Made by a program: the position numbers and the translations under genes. This document shows, piece by piece, positions 28,772 to 36,167 of a DNA stretch of 64,000 nucleotides. The stretch spans positions 310,001-374,000 of the forward strand of contig CANMAW010000004.1 in NCBI GenBank assembly GCA_947495915.1, given 5' to 3'. The notes under the pieces were generated by a model. The model was not told where the DNA came from. It did not search any database and saw only the letters and a program-made list of their open reading frames with translations. Source of the stretch: Maribacter algarum (ex Lu et al. 2025) (nom. illeg.) (lineage in GTDB: Bacteria; Bacteroidota; Bacteroidia; Flavobacteriales; Flavobacteriaceae). The stretch's first letter is position 1. The number at the start of each line of letters is the position of its first letter.

Positions 28772-30184
28772 ATGAGTCAACACAATATTGAAGAGGAAAT
28801 CGAAGAAATCGCAGGCGGGGAATTCGAAAGAGAACCTGTTCCCCAATCAAAATTAAAAGGTTGGAAAAGTTTTTTGGGCATGTATGCCGGAGAGCATGCC
28901 GCCGGAACGGAATTCATGATCGGCCCACTGTTTTTAACGGCCGGTGTCAGTGCCTTTGATTTAATCGTCGGCCTATTACTGGGCAATCTTTTAGCGGTTT
29001 TAAGCTGGCGGTTTCTAACGGCTAAAATTGCCGTGAAGAACAGATTGACCTTGTACTACCAACTGGAAAAAATCTGTGGAAAAAAACTGGTGATCGGTTA
29101 TAATCTGGCCAATGGCATTTTGTTCTGTTTCCTAGCCGGTGCCATGATCACCGTTTCGGCCACTGCGGTAGGAATTCCATTCGATATGGAAATGCCGAAG
29201 CTTACCGATACCATGCCCAATGGAGCTACTTGGGTCATCATCGTTATCATTATCGGAGCCGTAATTTCCTTGATCGCATCAAAAGGTTATGACACGGTTT
29301 CCAAAGCTGCAAATTGGATGTCCCCGATAATTGTCCTCGCATTTATAGCTTGCGGCATTGTAGCCCTGAACCAATTGGGCGTTAAAAGTTTTACCGATTT
29401 CTGGAATATTTGGGGGGAAGGTTCCGAACCCTTTCCGGGGCAGCTAAAATTTACATTTTGGCATGTGGTCATCTGGTCTTGGTTTGCCAATGCGGGAATG
29501 CATGTGGGTATGTCCGACCTTTCCGTTTTCCGTTTTGCAAAAAAGGAAAGTGCCGGTTGGACAACGGCCGCCGGAATGTATGTTGGGCACTACATGGCAT
29601 GGATTTCCGCTGCGCTGCTATACGCCGTCTATCTAAAATCCCCGGAGGCACAGGCCTTTTTATCTAATGGTGAGGCACCACCTGTGGCACCTGGCCCTTT
29701 GGCCTATAATGCTATTGGCATTTTTGGAATTATTGCCGTAGTATTAGCGGGCTGGACAACTGCCAACCCGACCATTTACAGAGCGGGCTTGGCCTTCCAG
29801 GCCATAATGCCAAAACTATCTACGTTTTGGGTCACTATTATAGCCGGCACAGTGGCGACCATTGCAGGGCTATTTCCGGCATTTGCCATGAAACTATTGG
29901 GGTTTGTGGCCCTATATGGATTTATTTTGGCCCCTTTTGGGGCGGTTATCGTCTTTGAACATTTTTTCCACAAACAAGCGGGAATCGTAAAAAATTATGC
30001 CGAAGTGGCCAACATCAATTTCAACATGCCGGTATTCTTGGCCTGGGCCATCAGTTTTGGGCTGTTCTATTTTATTTCGTTGCAATTCGATGTTTTTCTT
30101 TCGTTTGTGACCTTACCAGCTTGGTTACTATGTGGAATATTGTTTTTGGTTTTCAGTAAATCGTTTCAGAAGAAATCCATTTAG
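28772..30184 (+). CDS. NCS1-like (purine/cytosine permease family) membrane transporter
   Basis: This 470-residue protein has about 12 hydrophobic segments. It opens with a charged cytoplasmic tail, then GWKSFLGMYAGEHAAGTEFMIGPLF and a Gly-rich first helix, and later LKFTFWHVVIWSWFANAGMHVGMSDLSVFR, a run typical of the NCS1 family. Known NCS1 members import nucleobases, hydantoins and thiamine precursors. Its position inside a rhamnose operon, between lldD and a sulfatase gene, makes L-rhamnose, lactate or a small sugar derivative a more likely cargo. That is inference. No RhaT-type or MFS transporter is present in the operon. Confidence 0.82.
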   Translation: MSQHNIEEEIEEIAGGEFEREPVPQSKLKGWKSFLGMYAGEHAAGTEFMIGPLFLTAGVSAFDLIVGLLLGNLLAVLSWRFLTAKIAVKNRLTLYYQLEKICGKKLVIGYNLANGILFCFLAGAMITVSATAVGIPFDMEMPKLTDTMPNGATWVIIVIIIGAVISLIASKGYDTVSKAANWMSPIIVLAFIACGIVALNQLGVKSFTDFWNIWGEGSEPFPGQLKFTFWHVVIWSWFANAGMHVGMSDLSVFRFAKKESAGWTTAAGMYVGHYMAWISAALLYAVYLKSPEAQAFLSNGEAPPVAPGPLAYNAIGIFGIIAVVLAGWTTANPTIYRAGLAFQAIMPKLSTFWVTIIAGTVATIAGLFPAFAMKLLGFVALYGFILAPFGAVIVFEHFFHKQAGIVKNYAEVANINFNMPVFLAWAISFGLFYFISLQFDVFLSFVTLPAWLLCGILFLVFSKSFQKKSI

Positions 30185-30223
30185 AAAGCTTAAGGCTTAA
30201 TCAGGTCGATTTAAAACATATAA

Positions 30224-31639
30224 ATGAATCTGAGATTTTTTTATTTCATAGGTCTGTTGTTATTCTTCAGTTGTTCTAAAAAACGGAAGAATAAAATCAC
30301 AACACCGAACATCATTTATATATATGTCGATCAACTGAGTGCGAATATGATGGGTTGCGCAGGCAACCAATGGCTAAATACACCCGCCATGGACTATATT
30401 GCCGATAATGGCATACGGTTTACCCGTGCCTATACGACCAATCCGGTTTGTTCTCCTGCACGGGTAAGCCTAATGACCGGGCGCTTTCCGGGGTATTTTA
30501 AGGATGATCAGGGGAAAGAGGTTCGCGAGAATCGGGGTTCTATGAAAATCCCAAAGGTATCGCATGAGGTCTTGAATACTACACTTGCTTCCTATCTTAA
30601 AAAGGCCAACTATGGATTGTATTATGGTGGAAAAGAACACCTTCCGGAATCGTTAAGACCATCTAATCTGGGTTTTACAGACTTCAGTGATAATGAACGA
30701 GAAGAACTGGCAAAAGAGGCAGCCAAGGTTATTACAGCTAATCATGATGATCCTTATTTTATGATGGTCTCGCTTATAAATCCTCATGATATTTGTTATA
30801 TGGCGCTTCGTGAAAAAGCAACTAGCGAGCAAGATGCCGCCATACTGGAACGGGCCTCAATAGAGCTATCAACGCTCGATAGTGCTATGAAAATTCCCGA
30901 CGGTGTTAGCTCCGAAGATTTCTATAAATCGTACTGTCCGCCGCTACCGCCAAACTATGAACCTCAAATCGATGAGCCAAAAGCCGTTAAAAAACTCATC
31001 GAAAACAGACCATTCCGTAAAAATGCAAGGGAGAATTTTACGGATGATCAATGGCGCCACCACCGATATGCCTATCATAGACTAACAGAAATTGTTGATG
31101 GAAAAATTCAGACTATTCTAGACGCCGTTAAAGAAAGTGATCAAGAAGAAAATACACTCATTCTTTTCTCAAGTGACCATGGAGATATGAGTGCAAGCCA
31201 TCGTATGGAGCACAAATCAACACTGTATGAGGAGTCTGCAAATATTCCATTTATGGCCATGTGGAAAGGTCATATTCAGTCTGGAAAAGTAGATAGCGAA
31301 AATTTGGTTTCGAATGGATTAGACCTGCTTCCAACGGTTTGTGATTATGCTGGAATTAAAGGTGTATCCGACCCACGGGGTAAAAGTTTACGACCTCTCT
31401 TGGAAGGCAATGAGGTAACCTGGCGGGAAACACTTGGTGTAGAAAGTGAAATAGGAAAAATGGTCGTAGCTAAAAATGGTTTAAAATACATTCGGTACGA
31501 TGCAGCCGGATTTGAAGAACAGTTATTAGACTTGAAAGAAGACCCCTACGAAACCACGCATTTTACCAATGATGCAAAATACGAGCAGCATCTAGAAAAA
31601 TTGCGAACGATTTATGAAAAGGAGTGGTTTCCGGAATAG
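30224..31639 (+). CDS. Sulfatase, family S1, lipoprotein
   Basis: This 471-residue protein has a lipoprotein signal (MNLRFFYFIGLLLFFSCSKK). The sulfatase domain starts TPNIIYIYVDQLSANMMGCAG, and the formylglycine motif is NPVCSPARVSLMTGRFPG, with C-S-P-A-R. FSSDHGDMSASHRMEHK gives the second metal cluster, and DLLPTVCDYAGI is a usual late block. It is the last gene of the plus-strand rhamnose operon, 39 bp after the permease gene. Having a sulfatase in the rhamnose operon supports rhamnose sulfate (for example ulvan Rha3S) as the source of the sugar. The S1 subfamily cannot be set by eye. Confidence 0.92.
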   Translation: MNLRFFYFIGLLLFFSCSKKRKNKITTPNIIYIYVDQLSANMMGCAGNQWLNTPAMDYIADNGIRFTRAYTTNPVCSPARVSLMTGRFPGYFKDDQGKEVRENRGSMKIPKVSHEVLNTTLASYLKKANYGLYYGGKEHLPESLRPSNLGFTDFSDNEREELAKEAAKVITANHDDPYFMMVSLINPHDICYMALREKATSEQDAAILERASIELSTLDSAMKIPDGVSSEDFYKSYCPPLPPNYEPQIDEPKAVKKLIENRPFRKNARENFTDDQWRHHRYAYHRLTEIVDGKIQTILDAVKESDQEENTLILFSSDHGDMSASHRMEHKSTLYEESANIPFMAMWKGHIQSGKVDSENLVSNGLDLLPTVCDYAGIKGVSDPRGKSLRPLLEGNEVTWRETLGVESEIGKMVVAKNGLKYIRYDAAGFEEQLLDLKEDPYETTHFTNDAKYEQHLEKLRTIYEKEWFPE

Positions 31640-32159
31640 AACTGGTTTTACATGTTTAATTATAGAAACAAGATAAGTATTTGTTTGTTCGTTTGAACTA
31701 TAACTATAATTCGAAGGGGTACCCGTTGAAGAGTTTTAATTGCAATTTATATGATAGGTAAAAATCCTAGCTCATCATAAATAAGTAAAATCGACAATAT
31801 TTTTTAATACATTTTGTTTCTGCTTCCAGTTGAGTCAATACTCTTCCACACCGGTTTTGGACATACTCCCGTACCGCCACCATCACCCTTTTTTTTGATA
31901 GCAAAATAACAACATCCGTTCTTGTAGACGGCATAAAGCCAGCCCCGCAAATTGCGGGGCTTTTTTATACGTCTTTCCCAAGCCCGGATATTGTAGTCAG
32001 TACAGCATCAAAAAAAGGGTAACAGCGGACGGCACTATGGGAAGTAAATCAAAAACATAACAGATGAAATCGTGCAGAATCAACAAAAAGGAAGCGGAAC
32101 AAAAGTTAAAAATCAAAAAAAGGGAAAACGCTCTGGATATAATAAGTAAATCATTCAAA
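31640..32159. other. Intergenic boundary between polysaccharide region and mobile-element remnant
   Basis: No intact gene is seen. The stretch contains a strong terminator (31941-31966). On the minus strand there is also a stop-to-stop open frame of 67 codons (31807-32007) with a C-terminal half rich in Gly, Lys and Cys and no ATG start. A poly-T run sits near 31889. A small plus-strand frame starting at 32064 runs into ssb but has no recognisable content. Confidence 0.5.
31941..31966 (+). terminator. Rho-independent terminator
   Basis: AGCCCCGCAA and TTGCGGGGCT form a GC-rich 10-bp stem with almost no loop, followed by a run of six T. It lies about 300 bp after the last rhamnose-operon sulfatase, so it may have belonged to a lost gene. 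Confidence 0.8.
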
Positions 32160-32184
32160 AACCACTCGAAGGGTTCGGGTGGTT
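32160..32184 (+). promoter_or_regulatory. 11-bp hairpin upstream of ssb
   Basis: AACCACTCGAA, loop GGG, TTCGGGTGGTT: an 11-bp stem with one G-U pair, 29 bp before the ssb start codon. No T-run follows, so it is more likely an mRNA control or protein-binding hairpin than a terminator. Confidence 0.4.
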
Positions 32185-32213
32185 CAAATATAAATCCTTT
32201 AAATATTTTTAGT

Positions 32214-32567
32214 ATGAGTAATCTAAGAAACAAAGTCCAATTGATTGGCAACGTTGGGAACAATCCCGAAATGACCGTTTTGGAAAGCGGTAAAAAAGTA
32301 ATCCGTTTTTCATTGGCCACCAATGAGAACTACAAGAACGCCAAAGGCGAGAAAGTGGAAAGTACCAACTGGCATAATATGGTGGCTTGGGGCAAGACCG
32401 CCGAGATCGTGGAAAAGTATGCCGTCAAAGGCAAGCAAATTGCCATCGAGGGAAAATTGACCTCTCGAAGCTATGAGACCAAAGAAGGCGAAAAACGCTA
32501 TATCACCGAAGTGATCGTTAGCGAGGTTTTACTCTTAGGTGCCAAAAACGAAAACAAGGCAGCCTAA
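32214..32567 (+). CDS. ssb: Single-stranded DNA-binding protein (SSB)
   Basis: The frame extends to 32064, but the conserved SSB start MSNLRNKVQLIGNVGNNPEM is at 32214, giving 117 residues. The OB fold is complete: RFSLATNENYKN, NWHNMVAWGKTAEIVEKY, KGKQIAIEGKLTSRSYE and RYITEVIVSEVLLLG. The acidic C-terminal tail of housekeeping SSBs is missing; it ends GAKNENKAA. Short SSBs of this form are typical cargo of Bacteroidota integrative elements. It would coat single-stranded DNA during transfer. A strong terminator follows at once. Confidence 0.92.
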   Translation: MSNLRNKVQLIGNVGNNPEMTVLESGKKVIRFSLATNENYKNAKGEKVESTNWHNMVAWGKTAEIVEKYAVKGKQIAIEGKLTSRSYETKEGEKRYITEVIVSEVLLLGAKNENKAA

Positions 32568-32588
32568 TGTGTTGACCGATTAAAATTA

Positions 32589-32626
32589 AAGAGGGCATCT
32601 CTCGCAAAAGTTCTGCCCTCTTTTTC
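32589..32626 (+). terminator. Rho-independent terminator of ssb
   Basis: AAGAGGGCA and TGCCCTCTT pair around a 16-base loop, followed by a T-run, starting 21 bp after the ssb stop. Confidence 0.8.
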
Positions 32627-32654
32627 ATTACAAATAACTCTAAAATTAAAAGCA

Positions 32655-32759
32655 ATGAAAGACAAAGTTAACGAAATACGGATAAGTTATAAAGAACGAA
32701 TCCCCTCTCCCTTTTGGCAAAAGATAAATTCCTCAAAGGATGCTGCCGCCAAGTTTTGA
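32655..32759 (+). pseudogene. Truncated radC-like (JAB/MPN domain) gene, N-terminal fragment
   Basis: The ATG at 32655 encodes 34 residues and stops at 32759. The segment VNEIRISYKERI with FWQKINSSKDAA matches, from memory, the N-terminus of RadC-type JAB-domain proteins of flavobacterial mobile elements, whose next residues would normally lead into the conserved E-L block. After DAA the frame enters sequence of the convergent helix-turn-helix gene and stops. All catalytic residues (HxH...D) are gone. This is read as a deletion junction near 32744-32750. Confidence 0.55.
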
Positions 32760-32954
32760 AAAGGGGATGGTTCCGTTTATCCTGAAATTTTGTAGCGTAC
32801 CAGGACTTATTTCAAGTTTGTTCATTACTTGTCCCGACTTGATCCAATGATCAACTCCTACCCTGCCACTAGACACAAGTAATTCTTTTATTTCGCTAAG
32901 AAGTTTAATCCTGAACTCTTCTAAATCTTCTGTTGTAATAATATTTGCTGCCAT
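32733..32954 (-). pseudogene. Truncated excisionase-like helix-turn-helix gene
   Basis: The 73 residues include DHWIKSGQVMNKLEISPGTLQNFRINGTIPFSKLGG, the HTH_17/MerR-like DNA-binding form common beside Bacteroidota integrases. Intact relatives continue after the KLGG turn into a Y-Y-D or Y-Y-N segment with a short C-terminal helix. Here the frame ends four residues later, exactly where it meets the convergent radC fragment. It may be partly functional, because the helix-turn-helix is complete. Confidence 0.65.
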
Positions 32955-33130
32955 AACTTATTTGTTTATGTTAGAATTAAAGTACAGGGAATGAATCAAT
33001 CCTACTTGTAGTAATTTGAATCCCTTTAAACAAATTTGATTATAAACAATGGAGAATATTCACCAGTTAACCCGACCTCTGGTGAAATTTTAACATTTTT
33101 AACAGGAGCTAAGACGAGGGTGACTTTAAA

Positions 33131-33961
33131 TTATGCATCAGCAGAGCCCATGCGATCTTCAAGGCCCTTGGAGAGGTCTTCCATAAATTTAGTACGACTT
33201 TTTTTTCTTCTTCGAATTTCTGAATAGATTTTATAAATATCACCTGAGTCATGGTTAAAAACCCTACGGAGAGCCCTATCGATTATCGAAATTTCAATCT
33301 TACCATCGTTTACCGCACCTACACTCACCAGAGCGTATATGAGTTCAACATAAGCGGTATTTGAAAATGTCCATCTCAATTCACTCTCAGAACATTCATC
33401 GCATGGTGGACAGTCGGAATCAATTTTTGAAAGGCGTTTTTTCAAGTAGTCTATCAACCTCTTATTTGCAAATAACTTGGCCAACAATAAATCGTGGGAT
33501 GTACTGAAATCCTTATCACGATAATAGTGTCTAGAATAAGTAATATTTACATCTCGAAAATATGCCCTAGTAAAGTAATTCTCATCTAGGTGGGTCTTTT
33601 CCTGTTCAATGTATTGAGTAAAATCAAGATTGTACCTAAAGAATCGATTGATTTTATCCATCTTTTTTTGGATATACTCCTTTTGGACATCTTGATTACC
33701 AACTGGAAATTGAATTTCAAATGAACGGAGTTCTGAATAGTAAACCAAATTAGATAAGGGAACCTGCTTAATAATTTTAAAAAAATGGATTTCGGCATCG
33801 GTATTTTTGAACTTGAAGCTTGAAATCTGTTTTTTGAACCGATAGATAACGTCTCTGCATTTCGTGATGGATAGGTCACATTTTTTAATGACCTCTGAAA
33901 TTGTATTCTCAAGGACGTTTAATTCTTCTAATAACTTTTCTGAAAGTAATGCTCTTTCCAT
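33131..33961 (-). CDS. rteC: RteC-family protein of an integrative element
   Basis: The ATG at 33961 is preferred over the TTG at 33979. The 276-residue product starts with a long helical region (LLSEKLLEELNVLENTISEVIKKC). It then shows the family blocks EIHFFKIIKQVPLSNLVYYSEL, RAYFRDVNITYSRHYYRDKDFSTSHDLLLAKLFANKRLIDYL and WTFSNTAYVELIYAL, and a basic end with RRRKKSRTKFMEDLSKGLE. RteC controls excision and transfer genes of Bacteroides conjugative transposons by binding DNA. The gene looks intact, although the element around it is not. Text longer than motif level was compared from memory of the family only. Confidence 0.82.
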   Translation of the reverse strand: MERALLSEKLLEELNVLENTISEVIKKCDLSITKCRDVIYRFKKQISSFKFKNTDAEIHFFKIIKQVPLSNLVYYSELRSFEIQFPVGNQDVQKEYIQKKMDKINRFFRYNLDFTQYIEQEKTHLDENYFTRAYFRDVNITYSRHYYRDKDFSTSHDLLLAKLFANKRLIDYLKKRLSKIDSDCPPCDECSESELRWTFSNTAYVELIYALVSVGAVNDGKIEISIIDRALRRVFNHDSGDIYKIYSEIRRRKKSRTKFMEDLSKGLEDRMGSADA

Positions 33962-34341
33962 ATCCCAAAATTTAGACAATAGTTTATACCATCGTTCATC
34001 ATAGGATTGGGGAATTACTAAATAGAGGTTAGGAAATTCTCTATCAAACTAGCACCAAAAATCATGCCTTGATTATTGACAACTCCAAAATTTACTTGAG
34101 CCAGATAAAAAAATCAAACTGTAATGAGGGAAACTAAGGGTAGGGTTAGTCAAGTGGTTTTTGTAATGAATGAAACTCCAATAAAAAAAGGCTGAATCAA
34201 AAACCTAGTTTGATTTCAGCCTTTTCCCGCAATTTGACCTTCAAGGATAAACATATTGGAAACAAAACATACGGAACCAAAATCGACCGATCTTAACATG
34301 TTTCGAATACCAAAATTTCATAATCCTCAATAAAAGGCTCC
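33962..34341. other. Gene-poor stretch between rteC and the integrase gene
   Basis: The stretch is AT-rich. It contains a hairpin-type terminator (34184-34229) oriented with its T-run on the plus strand and an A-run on the other side, so it may act in both directions. No gene or RNA was recognised. Confidence 0.4.
34184..34229. terminator. Bidirectional terminator-like hairpin
   Basis: AAAAGGCTGAATCAAA pairs with TTTGATTTCAGCCTTTT (one bulged base) around a short AACCTAG loop. A-tract and T-tract flank the stem on both sides. Confidence 0.65.
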
Positions 34342-35592
34342 CTAGGCAACTTTTCTTTCCGTGGATTTAAGTTTTGTTTTTAGGTCCGAAATATCCTCGC
34401 AGATCTTCTTTTCCAATACTCTAGCATAAATCTGGGTAGTCGAAAGTTTTTTGTGACCAAGCAACTTAGATACAGTTTCTATTGGAACACCATTGGACAA
34501 AGTAACAGATGTCGCGAAAGTATGTCTTGCACAGTGAAAAGAAAAAGAAAGGTTCTTGTCTATTTCACATTTGGAAGCTAAGATTTTCAAATATTTATTA
34601 CATTTCTGATTAGAATATACAGGTAAAAGCAAGTCTTCATTCTTCCCGTAAAGTTTATCCGCATATTTGTTCATTATGGTCTTGGCCTTTTCCAGTAATG
34701 GAATCTTTACGAATGTCTCACTTTTTTCCCTTCGCGTGAATATCCAATCATCCCCATCCATTCCAATAACAATATGTTCGGGTTTAAGTTGCTTTGCATC
34801 TATATAGGAAAGTCCCGTATAACAAGCAAAAATGAAAACATCCCGTACATAACCAAGCCCAACGTCCGTCAAAGAAAGATCTTCCATCAAATTCAATTCC
34901 TCAATACTAAGGAAAGGTCGATCGTACCGGTTGAAGTTTGCACGGAAAAACGCAAATGGGTCTTTCTTTATGCAATCCAATTTAAATGCGATGGTCGTCA
35001 TCTTTTTCAACCGTTCCATATGTTTCATGATTCCATTATTTGTCAATGGTTGAGAGGCCTTTAACGGTTTACAATTCCGAAGGTAGTTCTCAAAACTAAG
35101 AACAAAGGAATAGTTGATGTGGGCGAGGTGTACATTCTTTGACTTATACTTCTTTTTGATAAACAATAACAAGTATTTTTCTGTGGCACCATAATTCTTA
35201 GCGGTACCCTGCTCCAACTTCGGTACTTCATTATCCTTATGATATTGAAGCAAGTCCTTAAGTGTTCTAAGAGGAACGTCCTGACCGAGATACCTCAATT
35301 TTACGGACTGGGCAGTAAGGATCCTGCCTTCTTCTAGGAGCTCTTTTTTGCTCTGGGTAATATCTTGGTAAACTTCCATCAAGTAATCGTTTATAGACTT
35401 GGCTCCATTTACCTTGGTTTTTACCCTACCTGTATCATAAGACCAATAGGATTGTAATACAGAATGTTTTGTGCTGACATCGGCTCGGATGCCGTCTACC
35501 GTAATTCGCGCATAAATTGGGATAGTACCATCCTTTTTGGTGGAACGCTTCTTTAGCCAAAATACTACGCTAAAAGTGTGTGTTGTTTTCAT
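34342..35592 (-). CDS. Tyrosine-type site-specific recombinase (integrase)
   Basis: The ATG at 35592 was used in preference to the GTG at 35595, giving 416 residues. The N-terminal arm-binding domain (FSVVFWLKKRSTKKDGTIPIYARITVDG) and the SAM-like core-binding domain (about 100-210) precede the catalytic domain. There the active-site set is recognisable as FACYTGLSYIDAKQL (R region), FHCARHTFATSVTLSNG (H-x-x-R) and LGHKKLSTTQIYARV (H and the nucleophile Tyr). It is of the Bacteroidota conjugative-transposon type. The start codon lies 216 bp from tRNA-Pro, the usual setting for insertion into a tRNA 3' end. Confidence 0.93.
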   Translation of the reverse strand: MKTTHTFSVVFWLKKRSTKKDGTIPIYARITVDGIRADVSTKHSVLQSYWSYDTGRVKTKVNGAKSINDYLMEVYQDITQSKKELLEEGRILTAQSVKLRYLGQDVPLRTLKDLLQYHKDNEVPKLEQGTAKNYGATEKYLLLFIKKKYKSKNVHLAHINYSFVLSFENYLRNCKPLKASQPLTNNGIMKHMERLKKMTTIAFKLDCIKKDPFAFFRANFNRYDRPFLSIEELNLMEDLSLTDVGLGYVRDVFIFACYTGLSYIDAKQLKPEHIVIGMDGDDWIFTRREKSETFVKIPLLEKAKTIMNKYADKLYGKNEDLLLPVYSNQKCNKYLKILASKCEIDKNLSFSFHCARHTFATSVTLSNGVPIETVSKLLGHKKLSTTQIYARVLEKKICEDISDLKTKLKSTERKVA

Positions 35593-35728
35593 CACTTTCG
35601 TTTTAGAGTTATTAATTCCGTTAAACGAAAGTCAAATCGCTGTGAAGATCAATTGCGACGATCTAGGTGTAAGATACAAAATTGATATTTATCAATAGGA
35701 CACCTTCAAATATGATTCTAAAACTATT

Positions 35729-35768
35729 CAAATGAAATCAAGGAAAATGTAATTCCTTGATTTTCATT
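35729..35768. repeat. Near-perfect inverted repeat upstream of the integrase gene
   Basis: AAATGAAATCAAGGAA and its complement (one extra base in the right arm) flank a 7-base centre. The repeat lies between the integrase gene and tRNA-Pro, where an attachment site or recombinase-binding region would be expected. Confidence 0.5.
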
Positions 35769-35775
35769 TGTTTAG

Positions 35776-35800
35776 TAAAAATATGGTATTTAAAAATACC
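35776..35800 (-). terminator. Terminator-like hairpin after tRNA-Pro
   Basis: Read on the minus strand, GGTATTT/AAATACC is followed by ATATTTTT. It starts 8 bases downstream of the tRNA 3' end. Confidence 0.5.
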
Positions 35801-35808
35801 ACTTTTGT

Positions 35809-35882
35809 CGGGGTGGCAGGATTCGAACCTGCGACCTCCGCGTCCCAAACGCGGCGCGATAACCGGGCTACGCTACACCCCG
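35809..35882 (-). tRNA. tRNA-Pro (anticodon TGG)
   Basis: The 7-bp acceptor stem CGGGGTG/CACCCCG closes a 74-nt cloverleaf. The anticodon loop on the minus strand is TTTGGGA with anticodon TGG, and the T-arm GGTTCGAATCC is intact. The CCA end is not encoded. Its 3' end faces the integrase gene, so it is the probable integration target. Confidence 0.96.
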
Positions 35883-35926
35883 AATGGTTATCAAAATATT
35901 GTACTGTCTTCTCACACAGACTCTCG

Positions 35927-36014
35927 CGGAGAGACAGGGATTCGAACCCTGGGTACACTTTTGGTGTACGACGATTTAGCAAACCGTTCCTTTCGGCCAC
36001 TCAGGCACCTCTCC
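35927..36014 (-). tRNA. tRNA-Ser (anticodon GCT)
   Basis: The acceptor stem GGAGAGG/TCTCTCC with discriminator G closes an 88-nt class II cloverleaf. The anticodon loop is TTGCTAA (GCT). The long variable arm GTACACCAAAAGTGTAC and the T-arm GGTTCGAATCC are visible. It lies 44 bp upstream of tRNA-Pro and is probably co-transcribed with it. Confidence 0.96.
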
Positions 36015-36167
36015 TAAACTTTATTAATGAACTTCGCCCGAAAGCGGTTGCAAATGTACATTTTTCTAATACTATAAAGCAACTATTTATAGTATTTTTT
36101 TCAATGAAATTGCACTATTTTTTTACTTTGATGTTAACACCTTGAAAATTAAATAAGAATGATCATA

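Larger units (their letters stand above)
32160..35808. mobile_element. Remnant of an integrative (conjugative-type) element beside tRNA-Pro
   Basis: The segment holds ssb, a broken radC-like gene, a broken helix-turn-helix gene, rteC and a tyrosine recombinase gene that lies 216 bp from the 3' end of tRNA-Pro. These gene types recur together in Bacteroidota integrative conjugative elements. No mob, tra or relaxase genes remain, and the tail-to-tail junction of the two broken genes suggests they were lost by a deletion. No second copy of the tRNA 3' end was found in the window, so the outer boundary is not fixed. Confidence 0.65.

Noticed and set aside
32064-32213. 50-residue N-terminal extension of SSB
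   Set aside because: SSB homology begins exactly at the ATG at 32214. The upstream part is Lys-rich, low in complexity and contains a hairpin.
31801-36100. CRISPR array or phage near the integrase
   Set aside because: No regularly spaced repeats and no phage structural genes are present. The gene set is that of an integrative element remnant.
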